Assembly: GCF_014205765.1 (NCBI RefSeq)
Contig: NZ_JACIIZ010000003.1
Coordinates: forward strand, 248,001-312,000
From: Nitrospirillum iridis
GTDB lineage: Bacteria > Pseudomonadota > Alphaproteobacteria > Azospirillales > Azospirillaceae
Length of the DNA: 64,000 bases
Direction: 5' to 3'
The notes beneath the pieces were generated by a model. That model saw only the letters and a list, made by a program, of their open reading frames with translations. It did no database searches and was not told the DNA's origin. The translations under genes and the position numbers were made by a program. This document shows positions 8,011 to 16,311 of this stretch, in pieces; within the stretch, counting starts at the first letter, position 1; each line of letters starts with the position of its first letter.

Positions 8011-9576
8011 TCAAGGGGTTGGTTGGCGGCTGGCGGGGTCGGCCGGACCCAGGCATTCGATCAGCATCAAGCTGCCGCGCAGGGCGACCGGTCGGTAGCC
8101 GGGTTGCCGCAGCACCTCGTCCACGAAGCGGATCACACCTGGGTAGTAAGGGGCGTAATCGTGGAAGGCGACCAGGGAGCCGGGCCGCAGCCAGGGCTTG
8201 AAGGTGTTGAAATCGGCAGCCACGCTGGCCTGGTCATGCAGCCCATCCACCAGCAGGAAGCTCACCGGCTGGTCCCAGCGGATGGTGGGCGCCTTGCCCA
8301 CGATGGTCTCCACCACATCGGCCACGCCGGCGGCGGCGATGTTGCGCTGGAATGTCGCCAAGGTGGGGCCGGTCGCCTGCAACTGCCCATCCGTGGCGCC
8401 GACGATGCCGTCATGGGGGTCGATGGCGTGGACGCGCGCGGTGGGTGACAGCGCTTGGACCACGCTGGCCAGCACCACCGTGCCCCGCCCGCGATAGCAG
8501 CCGACCTCGACCACCGCTTGGGGGCCGGGTCCTTGCTCCAGCGCGCGCGACACGCCGGCCACCAACAGGTCCGTTTCCTCGTCGGTCAGCCAGCCGGAGA
8601 TGGGATGCCTGCGGCGCAGGATATCGGACACCAGCAACAGCGGCCGTCCGGCCGCCCGGGGCGTCTGCCGCGCCGTCGTGTTGACGGCGGCCGCACCCTC
8701 GCCATAGCCGTTGAGGCGGGCGCGCAGGCCGGCGCGCAGGGGATGGGCCATCTTGCGGGGCACCGGATGCATCCAGAACGCGTCCGGTTTGGCCAGGGCC
8801 TGGTCCAGCTGGCGCAGGGTGAAGTTGCGGCGGAATTTCACATACTCGAAACCGCAGGGGCTGGGCCTCACCTCATGGCCGAGGATGGCGACAAGTGTGG
8901 GCAGCAGGATTTCCTCGGTCGCCCAGGCGTTGGTCCGCGCGAAGGCGTCGCGCAACGCGGGCTCCGCGTCCCAGAGGTCGCACAAGTCGCGGGCGGCGGC
9001 GGCGGTGAAGACCGTCGACGGCCAGAACAGGGAATAGACGCAAGCATCCTCCCCGCCGGGGAAGCGCCGCAGGAAGGGCTTCCACAGCTCATACTCCTTC
9101 CAGAACCGCTGCACGGCCTGCACCGTGGTCTGGCGGCTGTGCGGTCCGGTGATGTCGCCGAAGACACCCGCCGCCGGCCACGCTTCCACAGCCTGCGCCA
9201 GCCGGTCACGGTAGCCGGGTTTCAGGGCGGCCTGGTCGGAATCGACGATGGTCAGGGTGTCGAAGGTGAACAGGTCCAGGGCCAGGCGCATGCAATCCAG
9301 GGCGAAGCCGTGAAGGTAGCCCCACTTCATGGGGCTGGGCGCCGGGTGGACCACGGCGCCCAGCCGTTGCCAGACATCCGCGCCGGCCAGCAGGTCTGGG
9401 TGCTTGCCGCCGTTATAGAGGATGATGGGGGAGACGGGGTCGTTGTGGCGCAGGTTCAGCACCAGATCCAGGATGCAGTCCGGCTGCTCGTGCACCAGGC
9501 AGGCGTAGACATTGCGGATTTCCCGGACGGGGGCGGGCAGGGCGTCGGGGGCGGGCAGGATTTGATCAGGCGGCAT
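8011..9576 (-). CDS. Glycosyltransferase-like / class I SAM methyltransferase fusion at the end of the eCIS operon
   Basis: 521 aa without a signal peptide. Residues about 20-290 resemble a GT-A nucleotide-sugar transferase: alternating strands and helices, a DSD (DxD-like) motif at 112-114 after hydrophobic LTI, and ATEEILLPTLVAILGHEV at 219-236. Residues about 335-510 are a class I methyltransferase of the Methyltransf_24 kind: motif I VEVGCYRGRG at 356-365, acidic AIDPHDG at 384-390, LLVDGLHDQ at 441-449 and FHDY at 471-474. Its ATG overlaps the stop of the AAA+ ATPase by 11 bases, indicating translational coupling. Position after the ATPase is where Afp/PVC clusters often carry toxins, so it may be cargo; it could instead glycosylate or methylate a particle protein. 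The MTase half is firm, the GT half tentative. Confidence 0.72.
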   Translation of the reverse strand: MPPDQILPAPDALPAPVREIRNVYACLVHEQPDCILDLVLNLRHNDPVSPIILYNGGKHPDLLAGADVWQRLGAVVHPAPSPMKWGYLHGFALDCMRLALDLFTFDTLTIVDSDQAALKPGYRDRLAQAVEAWPAAGVFGDITGPHSRQTTVQAVQRFWKEYELWKPFLRRFPGGEDACVYSLFWPSTVFTAAAARDLCDLWDAEPALRDAFARTNAWATEEILLPTLVAILGHEVRPSPCGFEYVKFRRNFTLRQLDQALAKPDAFWMHPVPRKMAHPLRAGLRARLNGYGEGAAAVNTTARQTPRAAGRPLLLVSDILRRRHPISGWLTDEETDLLVAGVSRALEQGPGPQAVVEVGCYRGRGTVVLASVVQALSPTARVHAIDPHDGIVGATDGQLQATGPTLATFQRNIAAAGVADVVETIVGKAPTIRWDQPVSFLLVDGLHDQASVAADFNTFKPWLRPGSLVAFHDYAPYYPGVIRFVDEVLRQPGYRPVALRGSLMLIECLGPADPASRQPTP

Positions 9577-10945
9577 AGCGGCCCTCCTTCTGCAATTCTT
9601 CGCGAATGGCGCGGGACAGATCCGCGCTGGTGACCACGGGTTCCGGGCGTTCCGCGGCCACCAGGCAGACGTGACGCAACACGTTGGTGATGGCGCCGCC
9701 CGTCAGGACGTGGTCCGCCGCCAGCCGAACCAGGTCCACGTCCTCCGCCAGGCGGAAGAAGTCGTTGCGCAGGCTGTCCTGCCACAGGCGCTGCCGGGCG
9801 TCCGCGTCCGGCGTGGGAAACAGGATCGAGGACTGGAAGCGCCTGTCGAACGCCTCGTCCATGTGCGAGCGGTGGTTGGTGGCCAGGATGGCCAGGCCGG
9901 GAAAATCCTCCAGCCGTTGCAGCAGATACGCCACCTGCTGGTTGGCGGAGCGATCGTTGGACGAGCGCGTCTCCGTGCGCTTGCTGAACAGCGATTCCGC
10001 TTCGTCGAAGAACAGGATCCAGTCGCGGTGCTGCGCCTGGTCGAACAGCGACGCCAGGTTCTTCTCCGTCTCGCCGATCCATTTGGAGACGACGCGCGAC
10101 AGGTCGACACGATAGACCGGCCGTCCGTTCATCTTGCCCAGCAGGCAGGCTGTCAGGGTCTTGCCGGTGCCGGGCGGCCCGTGGAACAGGCAGCGGTAGC
10201 CGGGCTTGAGCCGCCGGGCAAGGGCCGGATCCTTCATGAGGCGGGGGGCATGGCGCAGCCAGGCCTGTATGGTGCCGATCTGGCGCAGCGTCTTGGGGTC
10301 CAGCACCAGGTCCTCCCATGACAGCGCGGTGGTCACCGGTGTGGCGGGGAAGCCGGGGGTGGGGCGCGGCTCCGTCCCATCGCCGGAAAGCAGCCGCTCC
10401 AGCCAGGCGGCGCCCGGCCTCAGGGCGGCCGACAGCGGTGGCTCATCCCCCTGGCGCAACAAGTCCAGCTCGATCAGGCCGGACGCGGCCAGGCGGCCGT
10501 CTGGCGCCAGCAGGCGGCGATGGTGCAGCCGCAGTTCAAGCTCGCGGCCGGCGAGCAGGAACAGGGCGGTTTCCGCCGTCGGCAGGAATCCGGCGTGGAC
10601 CTGTCCCGTCAGGCCGCCAAATTCCGTGAATGGCCGGCCGGTGGCCTGATTGCGCAACAGGAAGGGGTCGAGTTGCTCCGGCGCCACCTGGGGGGTGAGC
10701 GCCAGGATCAGGATCAGCCGTTCCTCCGCTACCAGGCCTAGGGTGGCGCACACGGCGGCGTAGGGGCCGTCCCCGGCCTTGAGCGGCGGTGGCGGGGGCA
10801 AGGCGTCCTGGGCGGTCGCGGGGTTGAACCGATGCTGGATGATCGCCTGCAGCCAGTCCAACTCCCGCGCCAAGCCAGTCGCCTGGCGCTGGGGCGTTTC
10901 GGGGGATGGCGCCTCGGGGCGCGATGAGGGGGCGCGCTTAGCCAT
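9566..10945 (-). CDS. eCIS AAA+ ATPase (Pvc15/Afp15-like)
   Basis: 459 aa. The N-terminal half (to about 200) is a family-specific adaptor region. The AAA+ core has Walker A GPPGTGKT at 256-263, Walker B ILFFDEAE at 310-317, sensor-1 ATN at 355-357 and an arginine finger pair in FDRRF at 366-370. In Afp/PVC systems this ATPase is needed for particle assembly and possibly for loading cargo. The chosen ATG at 10945 has AAAGGCGAAC upstream; an upstream in-frame extension runs into the tape-measure gene and is not credible. It is the penultimate gene of the operon. Confidence 0.93.
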   Translation of the reverse strand: MAKRAPSSRPEAPSPETPQRQATGLARELDWLQAIIQHRFNPATAQDALPPPPPLKAGDGPYAAVCATLGLVAEERLILILALTPQVAPEQLDPFLLRNQATGRPFTEFGGLTGQVHAGFLPTAETALFLLAGRELELRLHHRRLLAPDGRLAASGLIELDLLRQGDEPPLSAALRPGAAWLERLLSGDGTEPRPTPGFPATPVTTALSWEDLVLDPKTLRQIGTIQAWLRHAPRLMKDPALARRLKPGYRCLFHGPPGTGKTLTACLLGKMNGRPVYRVDLSRVVSKWIGETEKNLASLFDQAQHRDWILFFDEAESLFSKRTETRSSNDRSANQQVAYLLQRLEDFPGLAILATNHRSHMDEAFDRRFQSSILFPTPDADARQRLWQDSLRNDFFRLAEDVDLVRLAADHVLTGGAITNVLRHVCLVAAERPEPVVTSADLSRAIREELQKEGRYAA

Positions 10946-10976
10946 GATGGTTCGCCTTTCGCTTGGCCGGTCTGGG

Positions 10977-13835
10977 TCACCAGGTGACATGCAACGGTTC
11001 GCCCATCCACTTGTGGTAGAGGGTGGCGTAGCTCCACGGCACCTGGTCGACCAGGACGTCGACGGTCTTGCGCTGCACCAGCAGCGCCCAACGGTCCGTT
11101 TCCCGCTCCAGCCTGCCCTCCCGCTGCAGGAAGGTTTCGCGCAAGGCGGCGACGGAACTGTTCTTGATGATGGGCCAGTGGGCGATGACGGCGCCCAGCA
11201 GCCCGTCGCACAGCGCCAGGTCATCCGGGGTGGCATCCAGGGTCGGCCCGACCGGTGCGGCGGGATCCAGGCCGCAGAGCAGCTTGTTCAGGACCAGGTC
11301 CGGCTCCGGCCGATCCAGCCGGCCGTCGACCAGATATTGCAGCAGATGCACGGCCCGGGTGGATGGCTCCACACCGGAGACCCGCTTCCTGCCGTCCGGT
11401 CCCTCCGTCACCACGCCCAGGCGTTCCATGAACTGGGGCAGGAAGGGATTGAACAACACCAGGCCGGCATTGTGGATATGAAGGGGCATGTTCGCCGACG
11501 CCTTTTCCCCGCCGCTGGTGGACCGGGCCTGCCCGGCGGATGGCCGCGCTTCCACCGGGCGGGATGGGACGCTGGGCGGTGGGGGACGCAGCAAGGCCGC
11601 CAGGCCGGCGCGTCCGCCTTCGGCGGCCAGGAACCGGGCACGGGCCAGCAACTGCGCGGCGGCGGTGGAGTCTTCCTCCACCAGGCCGCGCACCATGACG
11701 TCGACGATGGCGCGGGGGGAGCGGTGGCCGGCTGGCGCCGCGGCCAGGGCCCGCAGCAGCAGGGCCCAGGGGCGGCGCGCCCCCACCCCCCCGGTGGCGC
11801 CCCGTGCCGCCGCCGGGCAGGTCTGTGGCCAGCTGACGCCCAGAACCTGCGTCGCCTGCAGCAGCAAACCGGCCAATGACGGCTCCAGCCGGGACAGCAG
11901 GCGGGCCAGCAACCGATCCGGCAGGTGGACGGCCCAGCGCACGCGCACCTCTTCCCGCGACAGCCCTTCGGCGAGGACGGTGTCCAGATCCGCATCGCCC
12001 GCCTCGATCAACCGGGTCAGCGTCTGGGCGAAATCCGCGGCGGCGGGATCGCCCCCCTCGTCGCGGCCGGCCAACCAGGCCAGCACCGTGGCGGTCGGGA
12101 CGGTCAAGCCGGTCGGGGGGTGTGCCGCTGGCGGCGGGGGCGGCACCGTGTCGCCCTCCGCGGGCTGGCCGTTCAGCAGGCTGGCGATGCGGGCCAGGGT
12201 GCCCCCGTCGAGCGGGGAGCCGGCCGGCGAACGGCCGCCACCTCCCGGCAAGGTCGTGTCCGCCGCCAGCACCTGCGGGGCCAGCCGCAGCAGCAGCTGG
12301 CGGGTCGCGCGCACCGGCAGGGCGGCCACCACCCGTCGCAGACGTCGAACCACCGTGGCGGTATCGATGGCCTGGAACAGGGCCAACAGGGCGTTGAGCG
12401 GCAAATCGGCCAGGACTTGCGCCAACGTGTCGCCATCCGGCGTGGTGTCCGGCGTGTCGTCGCCGTCCAGCCAGTCGCGCAGCGCCGCCAGCCGATCGAG
12501 GGCGCTCCAAAGCGGTTCCGCCGTGGGAACCGGGGGCAGGGGGCGCCCATCGACCAGGGCGGCCAGCAACGCCGTGGCGGCATCCTGCCCCTGCGCCCCG
12601 CCCCCCGCCACCCACCGGGCCACGTCGCCCCCCCGGTCGGGCATGAGGATGTGGGCCAGTTCTTCCGGTGCCAGCCAGGCGAAAAGATCGCAGGTCAGGC
12701 TTGGGGCGGCGCCATCGGTTTGGTGGTCGCGCAGCAGCCGGGCCAGTTCGGCCGGATGCCGATGGGCCAGGGTGGCCAGCGCCGCGCCGTCCGCCGGTGA
12801 CCCGCCGCCGCGCAGAAACGCCACCGCCCGCCGCGCCAGCGCCGCCAGGTCGCCGCCGCCGGGTCCGCGATCCGCCCAATCCGGCGGGGTGCTGGCGGAT
12901 ATGGACGCTCCGCCCAAGCCGGGCGTCTTCCCGTCCGCTGGCCGGCGGCCCTCCTCGGCCAGCAACTCCGCCAGCACCGCCGTCAGGGAACCGCCCAACG
13001 GGTGGTGGCGGCTTACCCGCCGCACGGCCTGGCCCATCAGCGCCAGCAGCGCCCGGAACTCCACGCCTTCCCGCTCCGCCAAGCCGCTCAGCAGGGTCCG
13101 AAGATAGCTGCGACGGTTGAACTGCGTGCCCGCGTCCCGGGCCAGGAACTCAAGGGTCAGCAACCACAGCAGCGCCCCCAGATCGGCCGGCGGTCGCGGG
13201 GGCAGGGGCGTCTGCTGGTGCAGGTAGCCGACATCGGCCATCCAGGCGGCGATGACTGCGGCATCGGCCGGGGCCATGGCATCCAGCAGCCTCCGGAGGG
13301 CGGGTGGCGCCAGGTGCAGCACCAGCCGCTGCAGGGCGGCGCGGTCGCCCAGACGGCGGCGCAGCAGCAGGCCCAGGGCCAGCGGCTGCTCGGTGGCCAG
13401 GGTCGCCAGCAGGACGGAGGGGGGCGTGGCGTCGGTGTCGCCCCAGAAGGGATAGACGCCATCGGTGAGGTAGATGTCGGCCAGTTCCAGGTCGGCCGCC
13501 TGCCGCGACGCCATTCCGGGCGGTGAGGAGGGACCCGCCGCCGGATGCCGGGCCAAGAGGGGGACCAGCGCCTCCGTCAACGCCCGCTCCAGCGCCGCCA
13601 GGGCATCCTCCTCCAGCCGTTCGGGGGCGAGAACGCCCAAGTCCAGGTCCAGGCGGTCCAGCACCACGGTGCGGTCGGCAGGGGCCACGGCGGCGATGAT
13701 CCGCGCCAGCACGGGCGGGACCAGATCCTGGGCCAGTCGGTCGACCCGGGCCCGCAGGTCCTGGGCCGTTTCCAAGTCTGGAACGCTCACGTCCAGGGCC
13801 AGGCGGCGCAGGCGGTGGACCGCGTCAATGGCCAT
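10977..13835 (-). CDS. eCIS tape-measure protein (Pvc14/Afp14-like, CIS_TMP family)
   Basis: 952 aa. The N-terminus (IDAVHRLRRLALDVSVPDLE) and the C-terminal block beginning at Met783 (LHIHNAGLVLFNPFLPQF) match the conserved ends of contractile-injection-system tape-measure proteins. The long middle part is Ala/Leu/Arg-rich and helical, as expected of a ruler. It sets tube length and is packed in the tube lumen in the related Afp particle. Its start overlaps the end of the gp7-like gene by 11 bases. The central part (about residues 300-700) is Pro/Gly/Asp-rich and poorly conserved in look, so its exact boundaries as a ruler are not certain. Confidence 0.88.
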   Translation of the reverse strand: MAIDAVHRLRRLALDVSVPDLETAQDLRARVDRLAQDLVPPVLARIIAAVAPADRTVVLDRLDLDLGVLAPERLEEDALAALERALTEALVPLLARHPAAGPSSPPGMASRQAADLELADIYLTDGVYPFWGDTDATPPSVLLATLATEQPLALGLLLRRRLGDRAALQRLVLHLAPPALRRLLDAMAPADAAVIAAWMADVGYLHQQTPLPPRPPADLGALLWLLTLEFLARDAGTQFNRRSYLRTLLSGLAEREGVEFRALLALMGQAVRRVSRHHPLGGSLTAVLAELLAEEGRRPADGKTPGLGGASISASTPPDWADRGPGGGDLAALARRAVAFLRGGGSPADGAALATLAHRHPAELARLLRDHQTDGAAPSLTCDLFAWLAPEELAHILMPDRGGDVARWVAGGGAQGQDAATALLAALVDGRPLPPVPTAEPLWSALDRLAALRDWLDGDDTPDTTPDGDTLAQVLADLPLNALLALFQAIDTATVVRRLRRVVAALPVRATRQLLLRLAPQVLAADTTLPGGGGRSPAGSPLDGGTLARIASLLNGQPAEGDTVPPPPPAAHPPTGLTVPTATVLAWLAGRDEGGDPAAADFAQTLTRLIEAGDADLDTVLAEGLSREEVRVRWAVHLPDRLLARLLSRLEPSLAGLLLQATQVLGVSWPQTCPAAARGATGGVGARRPWALLLRALAAAPAGHRSPRAIVDVMVRGLVEEDSTAAAQLLARARFLAAEGGRAGLAALLRPPPPSVPSRPVEARPSAGQARSTSGGEKASANMPLHIHNAGLVLFNPFLPQFMERLGVVTEGPDGRKRVSGVEPSTRAVHLLQYLVDGRLDRPEPDLVLNKLLCGLDPAAPVGPTLDATPDDLALCDGLLGAVIAHWPIIKNSSVAALRETFLQREGRLERETDRWALLVQRKTVDVLVDQVPWSYATLYHKWMGEPLHVTW

Positions 13836-16311
13836 GATGCCTCCCCCGCCCGTGCGCGGGTTCGTGGCGGGACTGCAGGAAGCGTTGCAGCCGCAGGCTG
13901 GCTTCCGCCCGTCGCGCCGGGTCGGCCTGGGTCAGGGCCCGGATCCAGTCGGTGTGATGCTCCCGGAAGCGCCGCATCCCCTCATGATCCAGGAACAGGC
14001 ACTCCACCGCGATATGGGCGGGGGTGTTCTGGCGCACCACGGCTTCGGCCTTGCGGCGCCAGTCGGTGTCGCTTGCCTCATGGGGGGCCGCATGCAGCAC
14101 CGCGGTGAGGCGGAAGCTGTAATAGCCGCCGTCGTCCTGGGTCAGCGGCTGGGCGTAGCGCAGCAGGGTGTGCTCCACCAGCGTCAGGCGACGGCGAAAT
14201 CCCACGGCGCGCAGCAGGTGGTGGGTGGTCACCACGGCGATGCTGACGCTGGTGTGTTCACCGATCACCCACCAGCGGCCGTTGGCATCGCGGCAGACGA
14301 CCACGACCGTCTTGGACCAATAGCCGATCCGGTAGCGGGAGGCGTCCGCCATGACATCCAGCAGCGGTTCCGCCACCCGGTGCCCCGCCAGGGGATGCCC
14401 GGCGGCGACCGGCCCGGCATCGGACTGTCTCCCGCCGGCCTGGGGCGCCAGGGTTTCTTCCGGCAGGTCCTCCAGGAAGCGCGCCAGGGGCAGGAAGCGC
14501 TCTTCCACCTCCACCTGCTGGTCCGCGTCCACCAGGCGCCCGAAGGTGGCGCGGTCGGGCTCGCTCACCGGTGTCGCGTCCTGCCCATAGTCCCCGATGG
14601 CCGACAGGCTGACGAGGTCCAGTTCGATACGGGTGCGGATTTCCATGCCGGCCCCCCCGGCGTGGCGGGCCGGATGGCGATAATCGAACCCCCGGTTCCG
14701 GTCCGCCGTCGCCCGTACCATCCGCCGCAGCAGGGCGCGTTGGGCCCGCACCAGCATGCCGTAGGCCACGCCGTCATCCTCCGATCGGCCGCTGTTGGCG
14801 GGGGGTATCAGACGCTCGGCGTAAAGCGACAGCAGGAAGCCAAGGAAGCCCGACTGACGTTGGGCCACCGGATCCACCGACGCGACGATGTCCGCCAAGC
14901 CCGTCTCATAGCCGGTCCGCAAGAGGGGCTCCACGTCCGGCACGATCCCGCGCAGGCTCTGCCAGGCATAGGTGGCGTCGCCGCCGGCCTTCGGGCTGAA
15001 CAGGTCCCGGATCAGGCCCAACTGGCTGAAATAGTCGGCCATCAACTGGTCGAAGGGCATGAGGTAGCCCTTGAATTGCCGCGCTTGCCCCCGGCGTGGT
15101 GGCGGGGAATGGGCCGGCAGGCCATAGGCGTTGACGCCATAGACGTTGGGGAACTGGTCCTGGACGGAGGTGTAGGCCGCGAGGTCGCGGCGCAAGGCGG
15201 GTGGCGGACCATAATCCTCCCGGTATTCCGCCCACAAATCGTAGGTGCGCCGCTGCTCGTCCCACAGGCGGTTCAGCCGGCGCTGCACCTTGTCGGGATC
15301 CGGGCGGCAAACGCCGTTGGCGTTGACCAGGCGGATGGGGAACTTGCCCGCCACCGTGCCGGTGAACAAGCGCAGCAGGCTGTCTTCGGGAACCGCGATG
15401 ACATCGTCCTCACCATAGCTTTGCTCCGCCCCGGCCACGCGGACCGTCAGGTCCTGGACCAGGGTCACCCCCGGCAGGGCGGCCATGACCTGCAAAAGAT
15501 CGGCGACGGCGACGCTGGTGGGCAGCGGTTGCAACTGGTCGGAATCGATCAGGCCCCGGACCATCAGGGGGCCGTCGAAGATGTCGCTGGTGGTCCTGCC
15601 CGCGGCGTACCGCTTCAGCGTTTGGCGCTTGGGCTCCGGCGCCAACCGCAGGCCCAGGGCGAACAGCAACTCGGCCTGGACCTGCGCGGGATCGGCCTCG
15701 TTGGCGATCAGGACGGTGGCGCTGACCTCCGTCGGCACCCGTGACAGGACCCCGATCCGCCCCACATCCTCGCACAGCGCGCGGTGGGCGGCATATCGGT
15801 CCAGCACCCGCGTGACCTCGCGGGCGACCGGCCGCCGATCGGTGGCGCAGTCGCAATCCTCATCCGCGGTCAGGTAAAGCTGGATATCGTACAGGCCCGC
15901 GACACCCTCCGCCTGGTCCGGTGTCAGGGGCGTGAACCAGACATTGGCCACATGCGGCACCCGGTCCAGCACCAGCCGGCGCAGGTCGTCCACCGTCACC
16001 GGATTGGTGGGCAAGGCGGCATAGGCGGGGTACAGCGCCTGGCGCCACAGGTTCACCTGGCCGCTGCGCGGATCCGCCAGCAGGTCGGCGATAGGATAGA
16101 GGGCGCGGTAGGACAGCTCCGTCAGGGAGAAGCATAGCTGCTCCAGCGTCGTCACCCCGGGATCGGAGAAGTTGTAGTCCGTCCAGATTCGGCCCGACAG
16201 GCGCTGCGTCAGGCGCACCCCCTCTTCCCGCAGGGCGACGTAATCCAGGCCGTCGTCCGGCAGGGGCCCGGTGGGCAGGGTAGCGGGCAGGGTGGCGGGC
16301 GTATCGCTCAT
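13825..16311 (-). CDS. eCIS baseplate wedge protein (Pvc12/Afp12, gp7-like)
   Basis: 828 aa. Near the N-terminus is WTDYNFSDPGVTTLEQLCF followed by SLTELSYRA, the pattern typical of the second large baseplate protein of Afp/PVC/MAC particles. It overlaps the gp6-like gene by 4 bases upstream and the tape-measure gene by 11 bases downstream, which matches the conserved order Pvc11-Pvc12-...-Pvc14. In Afp/PVC clusters a fibre gene (Pvc13) sits between this gene and the tape measure; here the two genes overlap, so no fibre gene can be there. The role in wedge assembly is by homology and position. Confidence 0.85.
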   Translation of the reverse strand: MSDTPATLPATLPTGPLPDDGLDYVALREEGVRLTQRLSGRIWTDYNFSDPGVTTLEQLCFSLTELSYRALYPIADLLADPRSGQVNLWRQALYPAYAALPTNPVTVDDLRRLVLDRVPHVANVWFTPLTPDQAEGVAGLYDIQLYLTADEDCDCATDRRPVAREVTRVLDRYAAHRALCEDVGRIGVLSRVPTEVSATVLIANEADPAQVQAELLFALGLRLAPEPKRQTLKRYAAGRTTSDIFDGPLMVRGLIDSDQLQPLPTSVAVADLLQVMAALPGVTLVQDLTVRVAGAEQSYGEDDVIAVPEDSLLRLFTGTVAGKFPIRLVNANGVCRPDPDKVQRRLNRLWDEQRRTYDLWAEYREDYGPPPALRRDLAAYTSVQDQFPNVYGVNAYGLPAHSPPPRRGQARQFKGYLMPFDQLMADYFSQLGLIRDLFSPKAGGDATYAWQSLRGIVPDVEPLLRTGYETGLADIVASVDPVAQRQSGFLGFLLSLYAERLIPPANSGRSEDDGVAYGMLVRAQRALLRRMVRATADRNRGFDYRHPARHAGGAGMEIRTRIELDLVSLSAIGDYGQDATPVSEPDRATFGRLVDADQQVEVEERFLPLARFLEDLPEETLAPQAGGRQSDAGPVAAGHPLAGHRVAEPLLDVMADASRYRIGYWSKTVVVVCRDANGRWWVIGEHTSVSIAVVTTHHLLRAVGFRRRLTLVEHTLLRYAQPLTQDDGGYYSFRLTAVLHAAPHEASDTDWRRKAEAVVRQNTPAHIAVECLFLDHEGMRRFREHHTDWIRALTQADPARRAEASLRLQRFLQSRHEPAHGRGRHHGH

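Noticed and set aside
10946-11236. N-terminal extension of the eCIS ATPase
   Set aside because: Overlaps the tape-measure coding end by about 260 bases and reads as shadow sequence; the ATG at 10945 has a ribosome site.
13474-15744. 756-aa plus-strand frame opposite the gp7-like and tape-measure genes
   Set aside because: Spans the junction of two well-supported eCIS genes in antisense; typical GC-rich shadow.
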